Position numbers and translations under genes: made by a program | Part shown: positions 23,709 to 31,579 of the stretch, in pieces | How positions within the stretch are numbered: position 1 is the first letter of the stretch | Layout of the letters: every line of letters starts with the position of its first letter | Notes under the pieces: generated by a model | Seen by the model: the letters and a program-made list of their open reading frames with translations, nothing else | Told to the model about the DNA's origin: nothing | The model's database searches: none | Source: Vallitalea longa | Lineage (GTDB): Bacteria > Bacillota > Clostridia > Lachnospirales > Vallitaleaceae | Reading direction: 5' to 3' | DNA length: 33,285 nt | NCBI RefSeq assembly: GCF_027923465.1 | Contig: NZ_BRLB01000031.1 | Location: 1-33,285, forward strand

Positions 23709-24092
23709 TTAAATTATTAATGCACCTGATTCCAGAACTACTTTTCCATCAACGGTTTTTATATCGTCTATAGAACATTTATATTCAGTAAATATATGAA
23801 TGTCCTTTCTACAACGATCTCCGCTCTCTACATTAACTCTTACATACAATTTCTTATCATTAGAATTTTTTATATGCTGCTTTAACTCTCCTACTGTTAA
23901 TATAGCTGACTTATAAATATAGGATAGTTCTTTATATCCTATATTTCCTACAGATATGATATTTTGGTCAATTTTTAGTAAATTGAAATCATATTCAATT
24001 TCAACTTCAATATCTACTAACTTCATATAAACAGCTACCTCTACATTATCATCTATATTTTTTACATATTCATTTATATTTTTAATATCCAT
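23709..24092 (-). CDS. Hypothetical acidic protein
   Basis: 127 residues; ATG 24090-24092 with AAGGAG 6 bases upstream. Acidic and strand-rich (NVEVAVYMKLVDIEVEIEYD, KLYVRVNVESGDRCRKDIHI, VDGKVVLESGALII). No membrane segment, no motif recognised. It follows ssb by 62 bases; that gap holds one AAAGTTTA copy (24128) in a five-codon open frame ending in TAA. Probably part of the same transcript as ssb. Confidence 0.65.
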   Translation of the reverse strand: MDIKNINEYVKNIDDNVEVAVYMKLVDIEVEIEYDFNLLKIDQNIISVGNIGYKELSYIYKSAILTVGELKQHIKNSNDKKLYVRVNVESGDRCRKDIHIFTEYKCSIDDIKTVDGKVVLESGALII

Positions 24093-24154
24093 TTTTTTCT
24101 CCTTTTCATATACTTTTATATTTATCCTAAACTTTTCATTCCATTATTTTGATT

Positions 24155-24574
24155 CTAAAAAGGCGGATCATCATCAGATTCATCAACTGGAACAAATCCA
24201 TCATCATTAGAAACTGAAGAAGATGCTTTTTCTTTATTTCTTTTTTCATATGAACTTTTACTTTCAGCAAAATCAACTTCCTCAGAAATGACTTCTGATA
24301 TCCATTTTCTATTACCATTAGAATCATCATATGTTCTTATTTGAAGTCTTCCAACTATAGAAACTTGTTGACCTTTTTTAAAATATTTTTCTACAAATTG
24401 TCCTTCTTTGCCTATTGAAACAATATTAATGAAGTCAGCATCTGGTTGACCTTCACGTTTATATTTCCTATTCACAGCTAATGTATATCTAGCTATTGCT
24501 ATAGGCTTTTGACTTTTTGAATACCTAACCTCTGGTTCTTTTGTTAATCTCCCTACTAATATAACTTTATTCAC
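24155..24574 (-). CDS. ssb: Single-stranded DNA-binding protein
   Basis: 139 residues. The OB fold is clear (MNKVILVGRLTKEPEVRYSK, YTLAVNRKYKR, DADFINIVSIGKEGQFVEKY, GQQVSIVGRLQIRTYDD), followed by a Ser/Lys linker and the acidic tip DESDDDPPF that recruits partner proteins. GTG start at 24572-24574 with AGGAGG 8 bases upstream and AAAGTTTA abutting it. Plasmid-borne SSBs protect the single strand that enters a recipient; this one sits in a block of small genes that could be an early-expressed region. Confidence 0.97.
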   Translation of the reverse strand: MNKVILVGRLTKEPEVRYSKSQKPIAIARYTLAVNRKYKREGQPDADFINIVSIGKEGQFVEKYFKKGQQVSIVGRLQIRTYDDSNGNRKWISEVISEEVDFAESKSSYEKRNKEKASSSVSNDDGFVPVDESDDDPPF

Positions 24575-24620
24575 TTTTAATTCCTCCTAAACTTTTTCCT
24601 TTTCTGGTTTCTAAACTTTT

Positions 24621-24780
24621 TTATAAATACTTATAATTTTCAGTTTTCATATTTATTTCTTTTCTATATTTTATTTCGTGATTCCTATTTGTTAATAATT
24701 TCATAATAATCATTAACTGCATTATTAATTGAAGAGATAGAATAAACCCAAAAGGATTTATTCTATCCTTTTAGGCTTCT
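24621..24780 (-). pseudogene. Decayed duplicate of the 23.2-23.7 kb gene pair
   Basis: The order on the minus strand copies the functional locus with two deletions. A near copy of the leader hairpins (24736-24775) is joined to a fragment matching AVNDY of the 117-residue gene. That is followed at 24704 by a 27-codon frame, MKLLTNRNHEIKYRKEINMK, which matches the start of the 191-residue protein and stops at 24621. The similarity is nearly base for base. No intact product is expected, but the leader element is kept. Confidence 0.75.
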
Positions 24781-24819
24781 AAACTTTAATTATCTAAACT
24801 TTATACTTCTTTATTTTAT

Positions 24820-25275
24820 TTACATATAGTCTAATATTTCTATATCACTTATAGAATTACAATTCTTAATATCTGCTAACAGAGTCTCTTTATACTCATA
24901 GTCACGTCTCAGTATATTAACATGTTTTATTTTACAATCACCATCGGTACAAAATACATCAAACTGTGTACCAAAGTTTTCTCTAAAGGTCATTGATATC
25001 GCATAAATTACTAAATGCTCATTTATTTTCATAGGATATTGATTTTTGAACTCAACTTCCTTTAAGAGTGTATCAATTTTCTTGCGTTGTTCTATTTTAA
25101 AATCCATGAACTCCATAGTGATATTCTCTTTTTCTTTTATATTTTTTTTGTTTTGTTCTATAAGTTTTTTGTTTAACTCTTTGTTTAACTTTTCTTGTTT
25201 ATCGAGATTAGCTTCCATCTTACAATTCTCTAAAATAAGACTATCAATCTTTTTTTTATAAATACTTTTTAACAT
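24820..25275 (-). CDS. Hypothetical protein with N-terminal coiled coil
   Basis: 151 residues from ATG 25273-25275, which has GGGAGG 8 bases upstream; the ATG two codons earlier is only 2 bases from the site. The first 80 residues form a Lys/Glu/Asn coiled coil (ENCKMEANLDKQEKLNKELN, KNIKEKENITMEFMDFKIEQ). The rest is a small globular part (PMKINEHLVIYAISMTFREN, DGDCKIKHVNILRRDYEYKE). No family recognised. AAAGTTTA (25290) abuts the ribosome site. Confidence 0.65.
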   Translation of the reverse strand: MLKSIYKKKIDSLILENCKMEANLDKQEKLNKELNKKLIEQNKKNIKEKENITMEFMDFKIEQRKKIDTLLKEVEFKNQYPMKINEHLVIYAISMTFRENFGTQFDVFCTDGDCKIKHVNILRRDYEYKETLLADIKNCNSISDIEILDYM

Positions 25276-25318
25276 AGTCATTTCCTCCCTAAACTTTATA
25301 ATTAAATTTTATATAACT

Positions 25319-25633
25319 TTAATAAATTACTTGCTGACTTTTTATTAATAATACATACTTGTTATCCACTATAAATGGATACCAAACATCTTTAATATCA
25401 ACTTCAACTTCGTAATCATCATTTTCATATACTTTGATGTTATCTGTAGTAATATCTAACTTTTCAATTGAATATGTTATACTTATTTCTTCATCTCCAC
25501 TTTTTCCATCAAAACACAAATAATTTTCAAGCTCAAATAATTCTTCTATTTCTTTAGCTTTATTACTATCAATTGTATAATTATTATCTTTACTTTTTAT
25601 TTCAATAAACTTTTTTAACTCTTTTATATTCAT
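25319..25633 (-). CDS. Hypothetical acidic protein
   Basis: 104 residues; ATG 25631-25633 with AGGAGG 8 bases upstream. Helical N-terminus (NIKELKKFIEIKSKDNNYTI) and acidic strand-rich remainder (KSGDEEISITYSIEKLDITT, YEVEVDIKDVWYPFIVDNKY). The leader has one AAAGTTTA (25665) and an AAAATTTTAGGAGG variant next to the site. The low pI recalls DNA-mimic anti-restriction proteins found in plasmid leading regions, but no specific similarity supports that. Confidence 0.6.
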   Translation of the reverse strand: MNIKELKKFIEIKSKDNNYTIDSNKAKEIEELFELENYLCFDGKSGDEEISITYSIEKLDITTDNIKVYENDDYEVEVDIKDVWYPFIVDNKYVLLIKSQQVIY

Positions 25634-25820
25634 CTTTGTTTCCTCCTAAAATTTTATTATTTACTAAACTTTTTCACTCACATTTTTTCCCTTATTTCTG
25701 CATTTTAAATTTATAGATAAGAATAAAACTTTTCCTTTTAGGTTATAAACTTTTCTCTATCTAGTAGAGTAACTAAACAATGTAAACAATTTTCTCTTAC
25801 CTATATTATTTTTTTGCAAA
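25634..25820 (-). promoter_or_regulatory. Leader region with hairpin module
   Basis: Contains GTTTAGTTACTCTACT then AGATAGAGAAAAGTTTA (about 25746-25778), in which CTCTA and TAGAG pair. A near copy lies at 26015-26047 before the 51-residue gene. After it come CCTAAAAGG and a second AAAGTTTA (25665). No gene over 20 codons with a ribosome site was seen here. Confidence 0.5.
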
Positions 25821-25976
25821 CTATAAGGATGAAAAAATGTTTTTTAAATCAGCTATTATTTTCTTAAGCTGATCCTCAACTTTTCCATCCCTAAACTTAA
25901 CCATTGATAAACTATCAATAGCATTACTTATACTTAATCCTTCTTCATAAACTTGTATAACTTCTTCATCTGACAT
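25821..25976 (-). CDS. Small acidic hypothetical protein
   Basis: 51 residues from ATG 25974-25976 to TAG 25821-25823: helical and acidic (MSDEEVIQVYEEGLSISNAI, then LKKIIADLKNIFSSL). AGGAGG lies 6 bases upstream with AAAATTTA abutting it, plus a CTCATT/AATGAG hairpin further up, flanked by AAAGTTTA. The arrangement matches the other leaders of this block, which supports a real gene. Function unknown. Confidence 0.65.
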   Translation of the reverse strand: MSDEEVIQVYEEGLSISNAIDSLSMVKFRDGKVEDQLKKIIADLKNIFSSL

Positions 25977-26059
25977 AAGCATCCTCCTAAATTTTTCTCA
26001 TTTGTAATGAGTATTAAACTTTTCTCTATCAGTAGAGTAACTAAACTTAAATAGTCTAA

Positions 26060-26084
26060 AATAAAAAAATACTGCAAAAAGCAG
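26060..26084 (-). terminator. Terminator after the prepilin peptidase gene
   Basis: CTGC (26072-26075) and GCAG (26081-26084) pair around AAAAA, and the minus strand continues TATTTTTTTATTTT. The short stem may be extended by other pairing with GCATC upstream. It separates the tubRZ/peptidase transcript from the small-gene block. The gap 26085-26237 has only AAAGTTTA-like motifs (26151, plus near matches) and no gene. Confidence 0.6.
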
Positions 26085-26237
26085 CATTATCCATTACAAT
26101 TACAAAAGATGCTTTTTGTTTTTATTATTCTTATTATTTATTATCACTCCTAAACTTTAATTTCTTAAACATTATTTTCCTAAACTTATTATTTATTCCA
26201 TTTTATCATTTTTAATTTTATATTTCAATAGCTAATT

Positions 26238-26876
26238 TCAGAATATTATTTTATCAATTACTGAATCATAATATGTGTATGCTATAAAACTTCCTATTGA
26301 TAAAATAGGACCAAAAGCTATAGTATCCTTTAATTTTTTAAACCTAAATATTATTAAAATAAGCGCAATCACTGAACCTAATACAAACGAAATGCATATT
26401 GCAAAAATAGTCTTTTCTATCCCTAAAAAAAGTCCTATTAAAACCATATACTTTACATCACCACCACCCATAAGTCCTCCAGGCATAATAGCAATTATAA
26501 GCAATATCATTCCACCTATTACCATTCCATATATATTATCAATCATTAGTTTTCTTGTTAATATTAAAGATATTACACCAATAACAAAAGATATTAAAAC
26601 AAATTTGTTAGGAATAACTTTATACTTATAATCAACATATGAACCAATAATTATTATAGAATCAAAAACAACAGCTATTATTAAATTATGCTTTGAAGAA
26701 AAATTCATATATGATATATAAAGTACTACCAGGATTATTATAGTTAATACTATGTAATTCAAACTATTTCTTTTTACTTTTTTTTTGTTTATATAATTTA
26801 TTATTTTACTTACTAATATATTTATAAGTGTAGCCAAACTTCCCCCTACAAATAATACTATTATTATCTTAAACAT
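26238..26876 (-). CDS. Type IV prepilin peptidase (A24 family)
   Basis: 212 residues, six to seven hydrophobic segments. The two catalytic Asp of A24 peptidases are present: D82 in VDYKYKVIPN and D140 in GLMGGGDVKYM. The Cys-rich methylase domain of PilD is lacking, as in TadV/CpaA-type enzymes. It should cut the pilin and pseudopilins encoded at 4.7-5.9 kb, although it is 20 kb away. GGGGGATGAAAG precedes the ATG. It follows tubZ by 42 bases and probably shares its transcript, which would tie pilin processing to partition-gene expression. Confidence 0.9.
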   Translation of the reverse strand: MFKIIIVLFVGGSLATLINILVSKIINYINKKKVKRNSLNYIVLTIIILVVLYISYMNFSSKHNLIIAVVFDSIIIIGSYVDYKYKVIPNKFVLISFVIGVISLILTRKLMIDNIYGMVIGGMILLIIAIMPGGLMGGGDVKYMVLIGLFLGIEKTIFAICISFVLGSVIALILIIFRFKKLKDTIAFGPILSIGSFIAYTYYDSVIDKIIF

Positions 26877-26895
26877 CTTTCATCCCCCAATTTAT

Positions 26896-26920
26896 AGAGA
26901 GGGTTTCCCCTCTCTTTTTT
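26896..26920 (+). terminator. Plus-oriented terminator-like hairpin between tubZ and the peptidase gene
   Basis: AGAGAGGG (26896-26903) and CCCTCTCT (26908-26915) are perfect 8-bp arms with loop TTTC, followed by TTTTT only on the plus strand. On the minus strand no T-run follows, so it should not stop the tubZ transcript. It might block antisense transcription or stabilise the upstream mRNA end. Confidence 0.6.
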
Positions 26921-28280
26921 ACAACTGATCAAAGGCATTTTCTTCTTTTTTACTTTCCTTTTGAACACGATCATCTTTTGTATTGAAAATATCTTCTATC
27001 GAAAGCTCAATTTTTTTCTCTCTTTTTGGTTCCACGATCCCTGATAACATATCTTCTAAATCAGTATTTTCTTTTTTCATCTGTTCTTGCTTTGCTTTTT
27101 CTCTTTCAAGTGCTTTTTTTGTCATTTTATTTATATGCGATGGTAAGTCTTTTAAACTCACCAATGTATAAATCAATGCTTCATCTTTTTTTTCTGAATG
27201 CTTATATGTACCATATTCATCATTATCATATATTCCAAAGTGAGTAACTTCCACCATTGGACTATCCAAAAATTTACTCATTTCCATTTTCAATCTTAAG
27301 GTATCCTTTGTAGTAAATATTTTGGAATTTGATGGTCTTAATACAGCCATACCACCATGAACAGCAGTTTTATAATCATATCCATCACAAAATAAATTAT
27401 TTTCTACAAAACTGTCTTTTATCAACTCATTATATTTTTCTTTATATTTCTCTTTATATTTTTCTATATCGCTTATTCTCATTTTCCCTATTGAAAAGAA
27501 ACCAGGAGTACTATATATATCCAATAACTCACTCTTATCAAATGTCTCTTTACCAGGTAATGAAATTAATCCATCTAATTCAGCTAATAATCTTGCAACT
27601 GTAGTGTTGCCATATGTAGTCCAATCTTTTGTATCTTCACTTTTTTTAAGATAATCATTCATCAATTTTTCATTGTCTATAAGCAGACAAGCTCCAATTA
27701 ATCCTGACTTTTGTAATTCTTTTATTTCTTGAAGTGCTTTAGCTGTATTTAACCAAATTTTTTGTTTCGCAAATCCTTCTGGTACAGCTGCTATAATACC
27801 AACGGTTGGTTTCCCTAAATATCGTTTATTTTTTCTCATCATACCACTTACTATTTGACTAACAGAGTTTAATGATCCATTTCCAGTACCTCCACCAAGA
27901 GCTACTACGATCCATGTGAAATCTGAGTCAATAATTTTCTTATCAGTAATCAATTTTTCTTTAAGCAAATTTACATTTTCCTTTATAGCTTCTTTTCCAA
28001 TTTCTCTATCTTTACTAGCTCCATCATATTTATCTAACTGAAGTATTTTATAATTCACGCTATCTAGGCTTTCCAATATACTTTTTATATTCATATTATC
28101 TTCTTTACACGTATTATAAAAGTATCCATAATAACCTAATCTCACTGGCTCAGATGTTATTTTTCCTCCACCCTGTCCTCCTGCTACGAAAGACATATTT
28201 AATTTATCAAGTTTTACTTCTTTTCTTCCCATAAATCCTTCAAAATTTTGGCATCCTAAATTTTTTACATTAATTTTCAT
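26919..28280 (-). CDS. tubZ: TubZ-like tubulin/FtsZ GTPase (type III partition)
   Basis: 453 residues. The tubulin signature GGGTGNGS lies at about 129-136, with the earlier glycine-rich loop GGQGGGK at 34-40. A long charged C-terminal tail (KALEREKAKQEQMKKENTDL, ending DDRVQKESKKEENAFDQL) is typical of TubZ. These proteins polymerise into treadmilling filaments that pull TubR-bound centromere DNA and so segregate low-copy plasmids. It overlaps the tubR end by 11 bases, so translation is coupled. This marks the element as a large low-copy plasmid or plasmid-phage. Confidence 0.93.
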   Translation of the reverse strand: MKINVKNLGCQNFEGFMGRKEVKLDKLNMSFVAGGQGGGKITSEPVRLGYYGYFYNTCKEDNMNIKSILESLDSVNYKILQLDKYDGASKDREIGKEAIKENVNLLKEKLITDKKIIDSDFTWIVVALGGGTGNGSLNSVSQIVSGMMRKNKRYLGKPTVGIIAAVPEGFAKQKIWLNTAKALQEIKELQKSGLIGACLLIDNEKLMNDYLKKSEDTKDWTTYGNTTVARLLAELDGLISLPGKETFDKSELLDIYSTPGFFSIGKMRISDIEKYKEKYKEKYNELIKDSFVENNLFCDGYDYKTAVHGGMAVLRPSNSKIFTTKDTLRLKMEMSKFLDSPMVEVTHFGIYDNDEYGTYKHSEKKDEALIYTLVSLKDLPSHINKMTKKALEREKAKQEQMKKENTDLEDMLSGIVEPKREKKIELSIEDIFNTKDDRVQKESKKEENAFDQL

Positions 28281-28653
28281 CCTTTATACTCCTTCCTAAA
28301 ATTCCCATTTTTCTCATTTTTATAACTAACTCTGCACCTCTTATTGTTAGTTGATACGCTTTTCCTCTTAAATTCTCTTTAAAGTAAATTAAGCCTGGTC
28401 CATTTAAGAGATTAATTGCATTATTACATGCATGTTTCGAAAAATCTTCTTTGTACTCTTTTCTTAAATAAGATATTATATCTCCTTTAGTAATCCCATT
28501 TACATTGGGATTATTCTTTGTTTTTGTACTATCAGTAATAAGTTCTAGTATTTTTAGAGCATCTTTGCTTTCCTTGACTATGTCAATTATCAATTGCATT
28601 TGAACGTCAGAGTATTTTACGCTTTCATATTTCTCCCTTAAAATATAATTCAT
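28270..28653 (-). CDS. tubR: TubR-like centromere-binding winged-helix protein
   Basis: 127 residues. The core (KDALKILELITDSTKTKN, ITKGDIISYLRKEYKEDFSK, ACNNAINLLNGPGLIYFKEN) reads as a winged helix, with wing-like LRGKAYQLTIRGAELVIK. Size, position before tubZ, the overlap, and inverted repeats just upstream all match TubR, which binds tubC and represses its own operon. AAGGAG precedes the ATG. Sequence identity to known TubR could not be tested. Confidence 0.8.
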   Translation of the reverse strand: MNYILREKYESVKYSDVQMQLIIDIVKESKDALKILELITDSTKTKNNPNVNGITKGDIISYLRKEYKEDFSKHACNNAINLLNGPGLIYFKENLRGKAYQLTIRGAELVIKMRKMGILGRSIKDEN

Positions 28654-28670
28654 CTTTTTACTCCTTAATG

Positions 28671-28760
28671 GGTTACGATTGGTAACCTTTATCTTGTATT
28701 TTTTTAGTAGAAGGTTACCCCTCTACTTTTTACGTGACTTATTGGTTACCATTAGTAACC
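28671..28760. promoter_or_regulatory. tubC-like centromere/operator repeats
   Basis: Inverted repeats GGTTACGATTGGTAACC (28671-28687) and GGTTACCATTAGTAACC (28744-28760) flank a single GGTTACC (28713-28719). Weaker copies lie at 28799 (GGTTA) and 28824 (GTTAACC), and an everted copy at 28869-28885. The second inverted repeat covers the predicted start of the tubR transcript, so TubR binding would repress it. Confidence 0.75.
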
Positions 28761-28768
28761 TTTACTAT

Positions 28769-28797
28769 ATATTAACTCATATACCTATATTTGTCAA
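28769..28797 (-). promoter_or_regulatory. Promoter of tubRZ
   Basis: Minus-strand TTGACA (28792-28797, perfect), 17-base spacer and TAATAT (28769-28774). The inverted repeat at 28744-28760 begins 8 bases downstream. Confidence 0.8.
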
Positions 28798-28860
28798 AGG
28801 TTATTTTATCAGGCTTTTTTATCGTTAACCATAGAATTAATCAGCAGAACTGCTTATTAT

Positions 28861-28893
28861 AACAGCAAGGTAACCTATGGTTACCTTGCTGTT
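28861..28893. repeat. Perfect palindrome containing GGTAACC sites after virD4
   Basis: AACAGCAAGGTAACC and GGTTACCTTGCTGTT are 15-bp perfect arms separated by TAT, 5 bases past the virD4 stop. A T-run (TTTTTT) follows only on the plus strand. It may be both an end hairpin for the virD4 mRNA and a TubR-type binding site, because it contains the tubC half-sites in everted order. Confidence 0.65.
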
Positions 28894-28898
28894 GTTTT

Positions 28899-30926
28899 TT
28901 ATAATAATCCACTTCCATTTTCTAAGTTTCTTATTTTCTGTTCAATCGTATTTTCTTTAATATTTTTTTCTTCATTCACGTTTGTTTTTTTTAAATGAAA
29001 AATTTTTTCCTCTTCCTGTTTTTTATTTCCATCTACTTGATTGTTCTTTTCATTGATTTTTATTTCTTCATCTTCTACAGAATTCCATTCAGGAATATAC
29101 TCAAAAATAGTCTCACTCAGTTCATCTATTTTTTCTTTAACATCTTTGAAATTTTCCCAAAAGAATTTATATACCTTCATGGGTTTACATCCTCGTCTTA
29201 TTACAATCAATTCATCCATATCCATTTCGGTTAAATCACTTGGATTCATTAAGTTGGCTTTCTGATCCGTTTGTGTCCACCGTTCATTCCTAAACATTTT
29301 TGTTATTCCTGGTTGTTTTGTTTTTACTGATACTTTTATTGATTGTTCTCCTAAATATTGAGAATAGAACTTTGCTGTTTCTAAATCACCAACACCCAAA
29401 CAAATTTTTGTATGACAGTTTCCAAAGATAGTATTCCATCCTTTACCATACATTTCTTCTGGTTGTATAATATCTTGAAATATAGGTATTAAATGAAAAT
29501 TTCTGCTTCTAAATGTAGTAATCCACTTTTTAAACCCTGGTATTACACCTACATTCGCACACTCGTCTAAAAAAGCATAAATATCTCTATTCTTTATCAT
29601 TTTATTTTTTTTATATCTATCAGTGTATTCAACAACTTTCATACCAATAACTGTCTCAAAGAGAGCTGCTAAAAAATTAAAACTACTATGAGTATCTGGA
29701 ATAACTGCAAAAATAGCTGTCTTTTTATCTTTTAAATCTAAAATATTAATATCTGTTTTTTCTGTTAAAGCTCTAACATCTGATTCTATAAATATACTTA
29801 ATCTAGAACATAATCCTAATAATATATTACCTTTTAATGAATCAGGTGCTTTATTATATATATTATACATTTGTTTACAAGTTTCCGTATTTGGAATTCC
29901 CTCAAATATCTTTGCTACCTCTTGGTACGTTGAATTATTTATAAAATCAAATACTATAGGCATATTTACATATTGTTTAAGATAAAATTTGTAATACATA
30001 ATAATAGCCTTAATAATGCTCTGTTCTGCCTCATTCCAAAAAGGATCACCTGAACCTTTTATTGATTCATCAACTCTAGTGTTTTTCAAAATTGTATCTA
30101 CAATAATACTTACATCTTTTTGCTCCTCAATAAAATCCAAAACATTGAATCGATCACTATTTTTCATTGAAACCAAATTGAATAAATAAACCGTATATCC
30201 TTTTATTTTTCTCATATAACCTGCTAAAGTTTCGTACAATTCCCCTTTGGGATCTGTAAATAAAAAACTCGGTTCATATTTAAATTTACTTTTAAGTAAA
30301 TTAATAACACTAGTAATAACGAATGTAGAAGACTTACCATCACCAGAAGAAGCATTGACAAATATATGTTTATTCATCCTTTTATTCTCTGATACTGTTA
30401 TAAGTTGATTTCTAAAGTTTCTTATTCTACCTTCATTAGGGTTATTAATACTTCCTAAAACTACTCCATCCTTTAATCTGATTAATCCTTTTTTTATGTA
30501 CTCTTTTATGTCTTTTATATCTACAAATTTAGCACTCCCAAAAGTATTTTTCTTATCTATTACTTTGCCACCCATTTGTAAATACATAGGTATATAATCT
30601 TTATACAGATAAATATATATCCAAATTTTAATTATTAAAAATACTATAACTGCTAATTCTACAATCATGACCCATTTATTTGTATATTTTAGTTGTTCTA
30701 TTGTTTTAAAAGGACTTTTTAACTTTTTAACTAAGTTATCTGTATTTATGATATAATCTTGTACTTCCACGTCTCCTTTTATATATTCATCTATATGTTG
30801 CTTTATAGGTACATCTCTAACTTCTATTGATGTGACTGCACCAGTAACATATGCAGCAACAATAATTATTAATATACTTATTATTGCACCTAAAGTATAT
30901 ATAACTTTCTTCAATTTATATTTCAC
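28899..30926 (-). CDS. virD4: VirD4/TraG-type coupling protein
   Basis: 675 residues. Two N-terminal membrane segments (about 9-30 and 85-108) precede a cytoplasmic motor with Walker A NASSGDGKSS (191-200), DPKGELYE (225-232) and Walker B IYAFLDECANVG (449-460). The conserved GNCHTKICLGVGDLETAKFY follows. The last 100 residues are charged. It couples the DNA substrate to the T4SS whose other parts are encoded at 11-18 kb. It starts 2 bases after the gene upstream, in one unit with the recombinase, which suggests that those proteins process the transferred DNA. Confidence 0.95.
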   Translation of the reverse strand: MKYKLKKVIYTLGAIISILIIIVAAYVTGAVTSIEVRDVPIKQHIDEYIKGDVEVQDYIINTDNLVKKLKSPFKTIEQLKYTNKWVMIVELAVIVFLIIKIWIYIYLYKDYIPMYLQMGGKVIDKKNTFGSAKFVDIKDIKEYIKKGLIRLKDGVVLGSINNPNEGRIRNFRNQLITVSENKRMNKHIFVNASSGDGKSSTFVITSVINLLKSKFKYEPSFLFTDPKGELYETLAGYMRKIKGYTVYLFNLVSMKNSDRFNVLDFIEEQKDVSIIVDTILKNTRVDESIKGSGDPFWNEAEQSIIKAIIMYYKFYLKQYVNMPIVFDFINNSTYQEVAKIFEGIPNTETCKQMYNIYNKAPDSLKGNILLGLCSRLSIFIESDVRALTEKTDINILDLKDKKTAIFAVIPDTHSSFNFLAALFETVIGMKVVEYTDRYKKNKMIKNRDIYAFLDECANVGVIPGFKKWITTFRSRNFHLIPIFQDIIQPEEMYGKGWNTIFGNCHTKICLGVGDLETAKFYSQYLGEQSIKVSVKTKQPGITKMFRNERWTQTDQKANLMNPSDLTEMDMDELIVIRRGCKPMKVYKFFWENFKDVKEKIDELSETIFEYIPEWNSVEDEEIKINEKNNQVDGNKKQEEEKIFHLKKTNVNEEKNIKENTIEQKIRNLENGSGLL

Positions 30927-30928
30927 TC

Positions 30929-31579
30929 CTATTTCTCATTCTTTTTGGTTTTCTTTGTGGTTTTAGATGTTTCTCCTACGTTTATTAATTCCATATCTAT
31001 TTGTCTGAAACTAAATCTTTCTCTTAGTTCTTCTATACTTGGTTCTCTAACTTCTCCATCCTTTTTCTCAGTTAGCATAAGTTGTAATATTTTAAGTATT
31101 TTTGTCTCTTTTATCTTATCTTCGTAATAACATATAATACTGTTCTTACAAAAAAAATACGTATGATGTATTGGCTGAAAATAATCTCTATCTACATCCA
31201 TATTATTATTTTTTATAAAATAATTAAATGTTAATATCCTACTTTTAACTTTATCATCAGCTAATATATTCATCTCATTGTGTCTTATACCAGCTCTCTC
31301 CAATAAATTATATCCTCCTACGTCTAACTGATAATAATAGATATCTTTACTCCCATCATAACCATTATGTTTTAATTGAGCTATAATATTGTAATTTATA
31401 CACTTACCTATATAAGATAATCCAATACGCTCTCCTGCCCTATCTTCTAAAAGAGTACGATCTAAAAACATATATTTACCAAGTACTTCACATGTTTTTT
31501 TTACTTTATAGATTTGTTCATTATTAAATATTCCTCCTCTAAAAAGATGTTCTATTTCAAATTTTGATCCTCTTATCAT
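30929..31579 (-). CDS. Winged-helix-like protein between recombinase and virD4
   Basis: 216 residues. The motif YYYQLDVGGYNLLERAGIRH resembles the wing/turn region of replication-relaxation family proteins. It is preceded by possible recognition helices (FNNEQIYKVKKTCEVLGKYM, SYIGKCINYNIIAQLKHNGY) and ends in a Lys/Thr-rich tail. It overlaps the recombinase end by 4 bases (ATGA). Small DNA-binding proteins next to relaxases help form the relaxosome, so an accessory role in DNA processing is plausible. Identification is tentative. Confidence 0.6.
   Translation of the reverse strand: MIRGSKFEIEHLFRGGIFNNEQIYKVKKTCEVLGKYMFLDRTLLEDRAGERIGLSYIGKCINYNIIAQLKHNGYDGSKDIYYYQLDVGGYNLLERAGIRHNEMNILADDKVKSRILTFNYFIKNNNMDVDRDYFQPIHHTYFFCKNSIICYYEDKIKETKILKILQLMLTEKKDGEVREPSIEELRERFSFRQIDMELINVGETSKTTKKTKKNEK

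Larger units (their letters stand above)
22212..26158 (-). repeat. Oriented AAAGTTTA motif array in gene leaders
   Basis: AAAGTTTA on the minus strand (TAAACTTT on plus) occurs at least 23 times here. Plus-strand starts are 22212, 22227, 22407, 22425, 22441, 22600, 22622, 23214, 23564, 23579, 23660, 23676, 24128, 24588, 24612, 24780, 24795, 25290, 25606, 25665, 25746, 26015 and 26151. I noticed no copy in the opposite direction in this block. Most copies abut or flank GGAGG ribosome sites, often as pairs 15-24 bases apart. Confidence 0.75.

Noticed and set aside
24123-24137. Five-codon frame ATGAAAAGTTTAGGATAA-type leader peptide
   Set aside because: It has no ribosome site and is explained by the recurring AAAGTTTA motif; noted only as part of that array.
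28861-28893. Simple intrinsic terminator of virD4
   Set aside because: The T-run is on the wrong side for the minus-strand transcript, and the arms carry GGTAACC sites shared with tubC.
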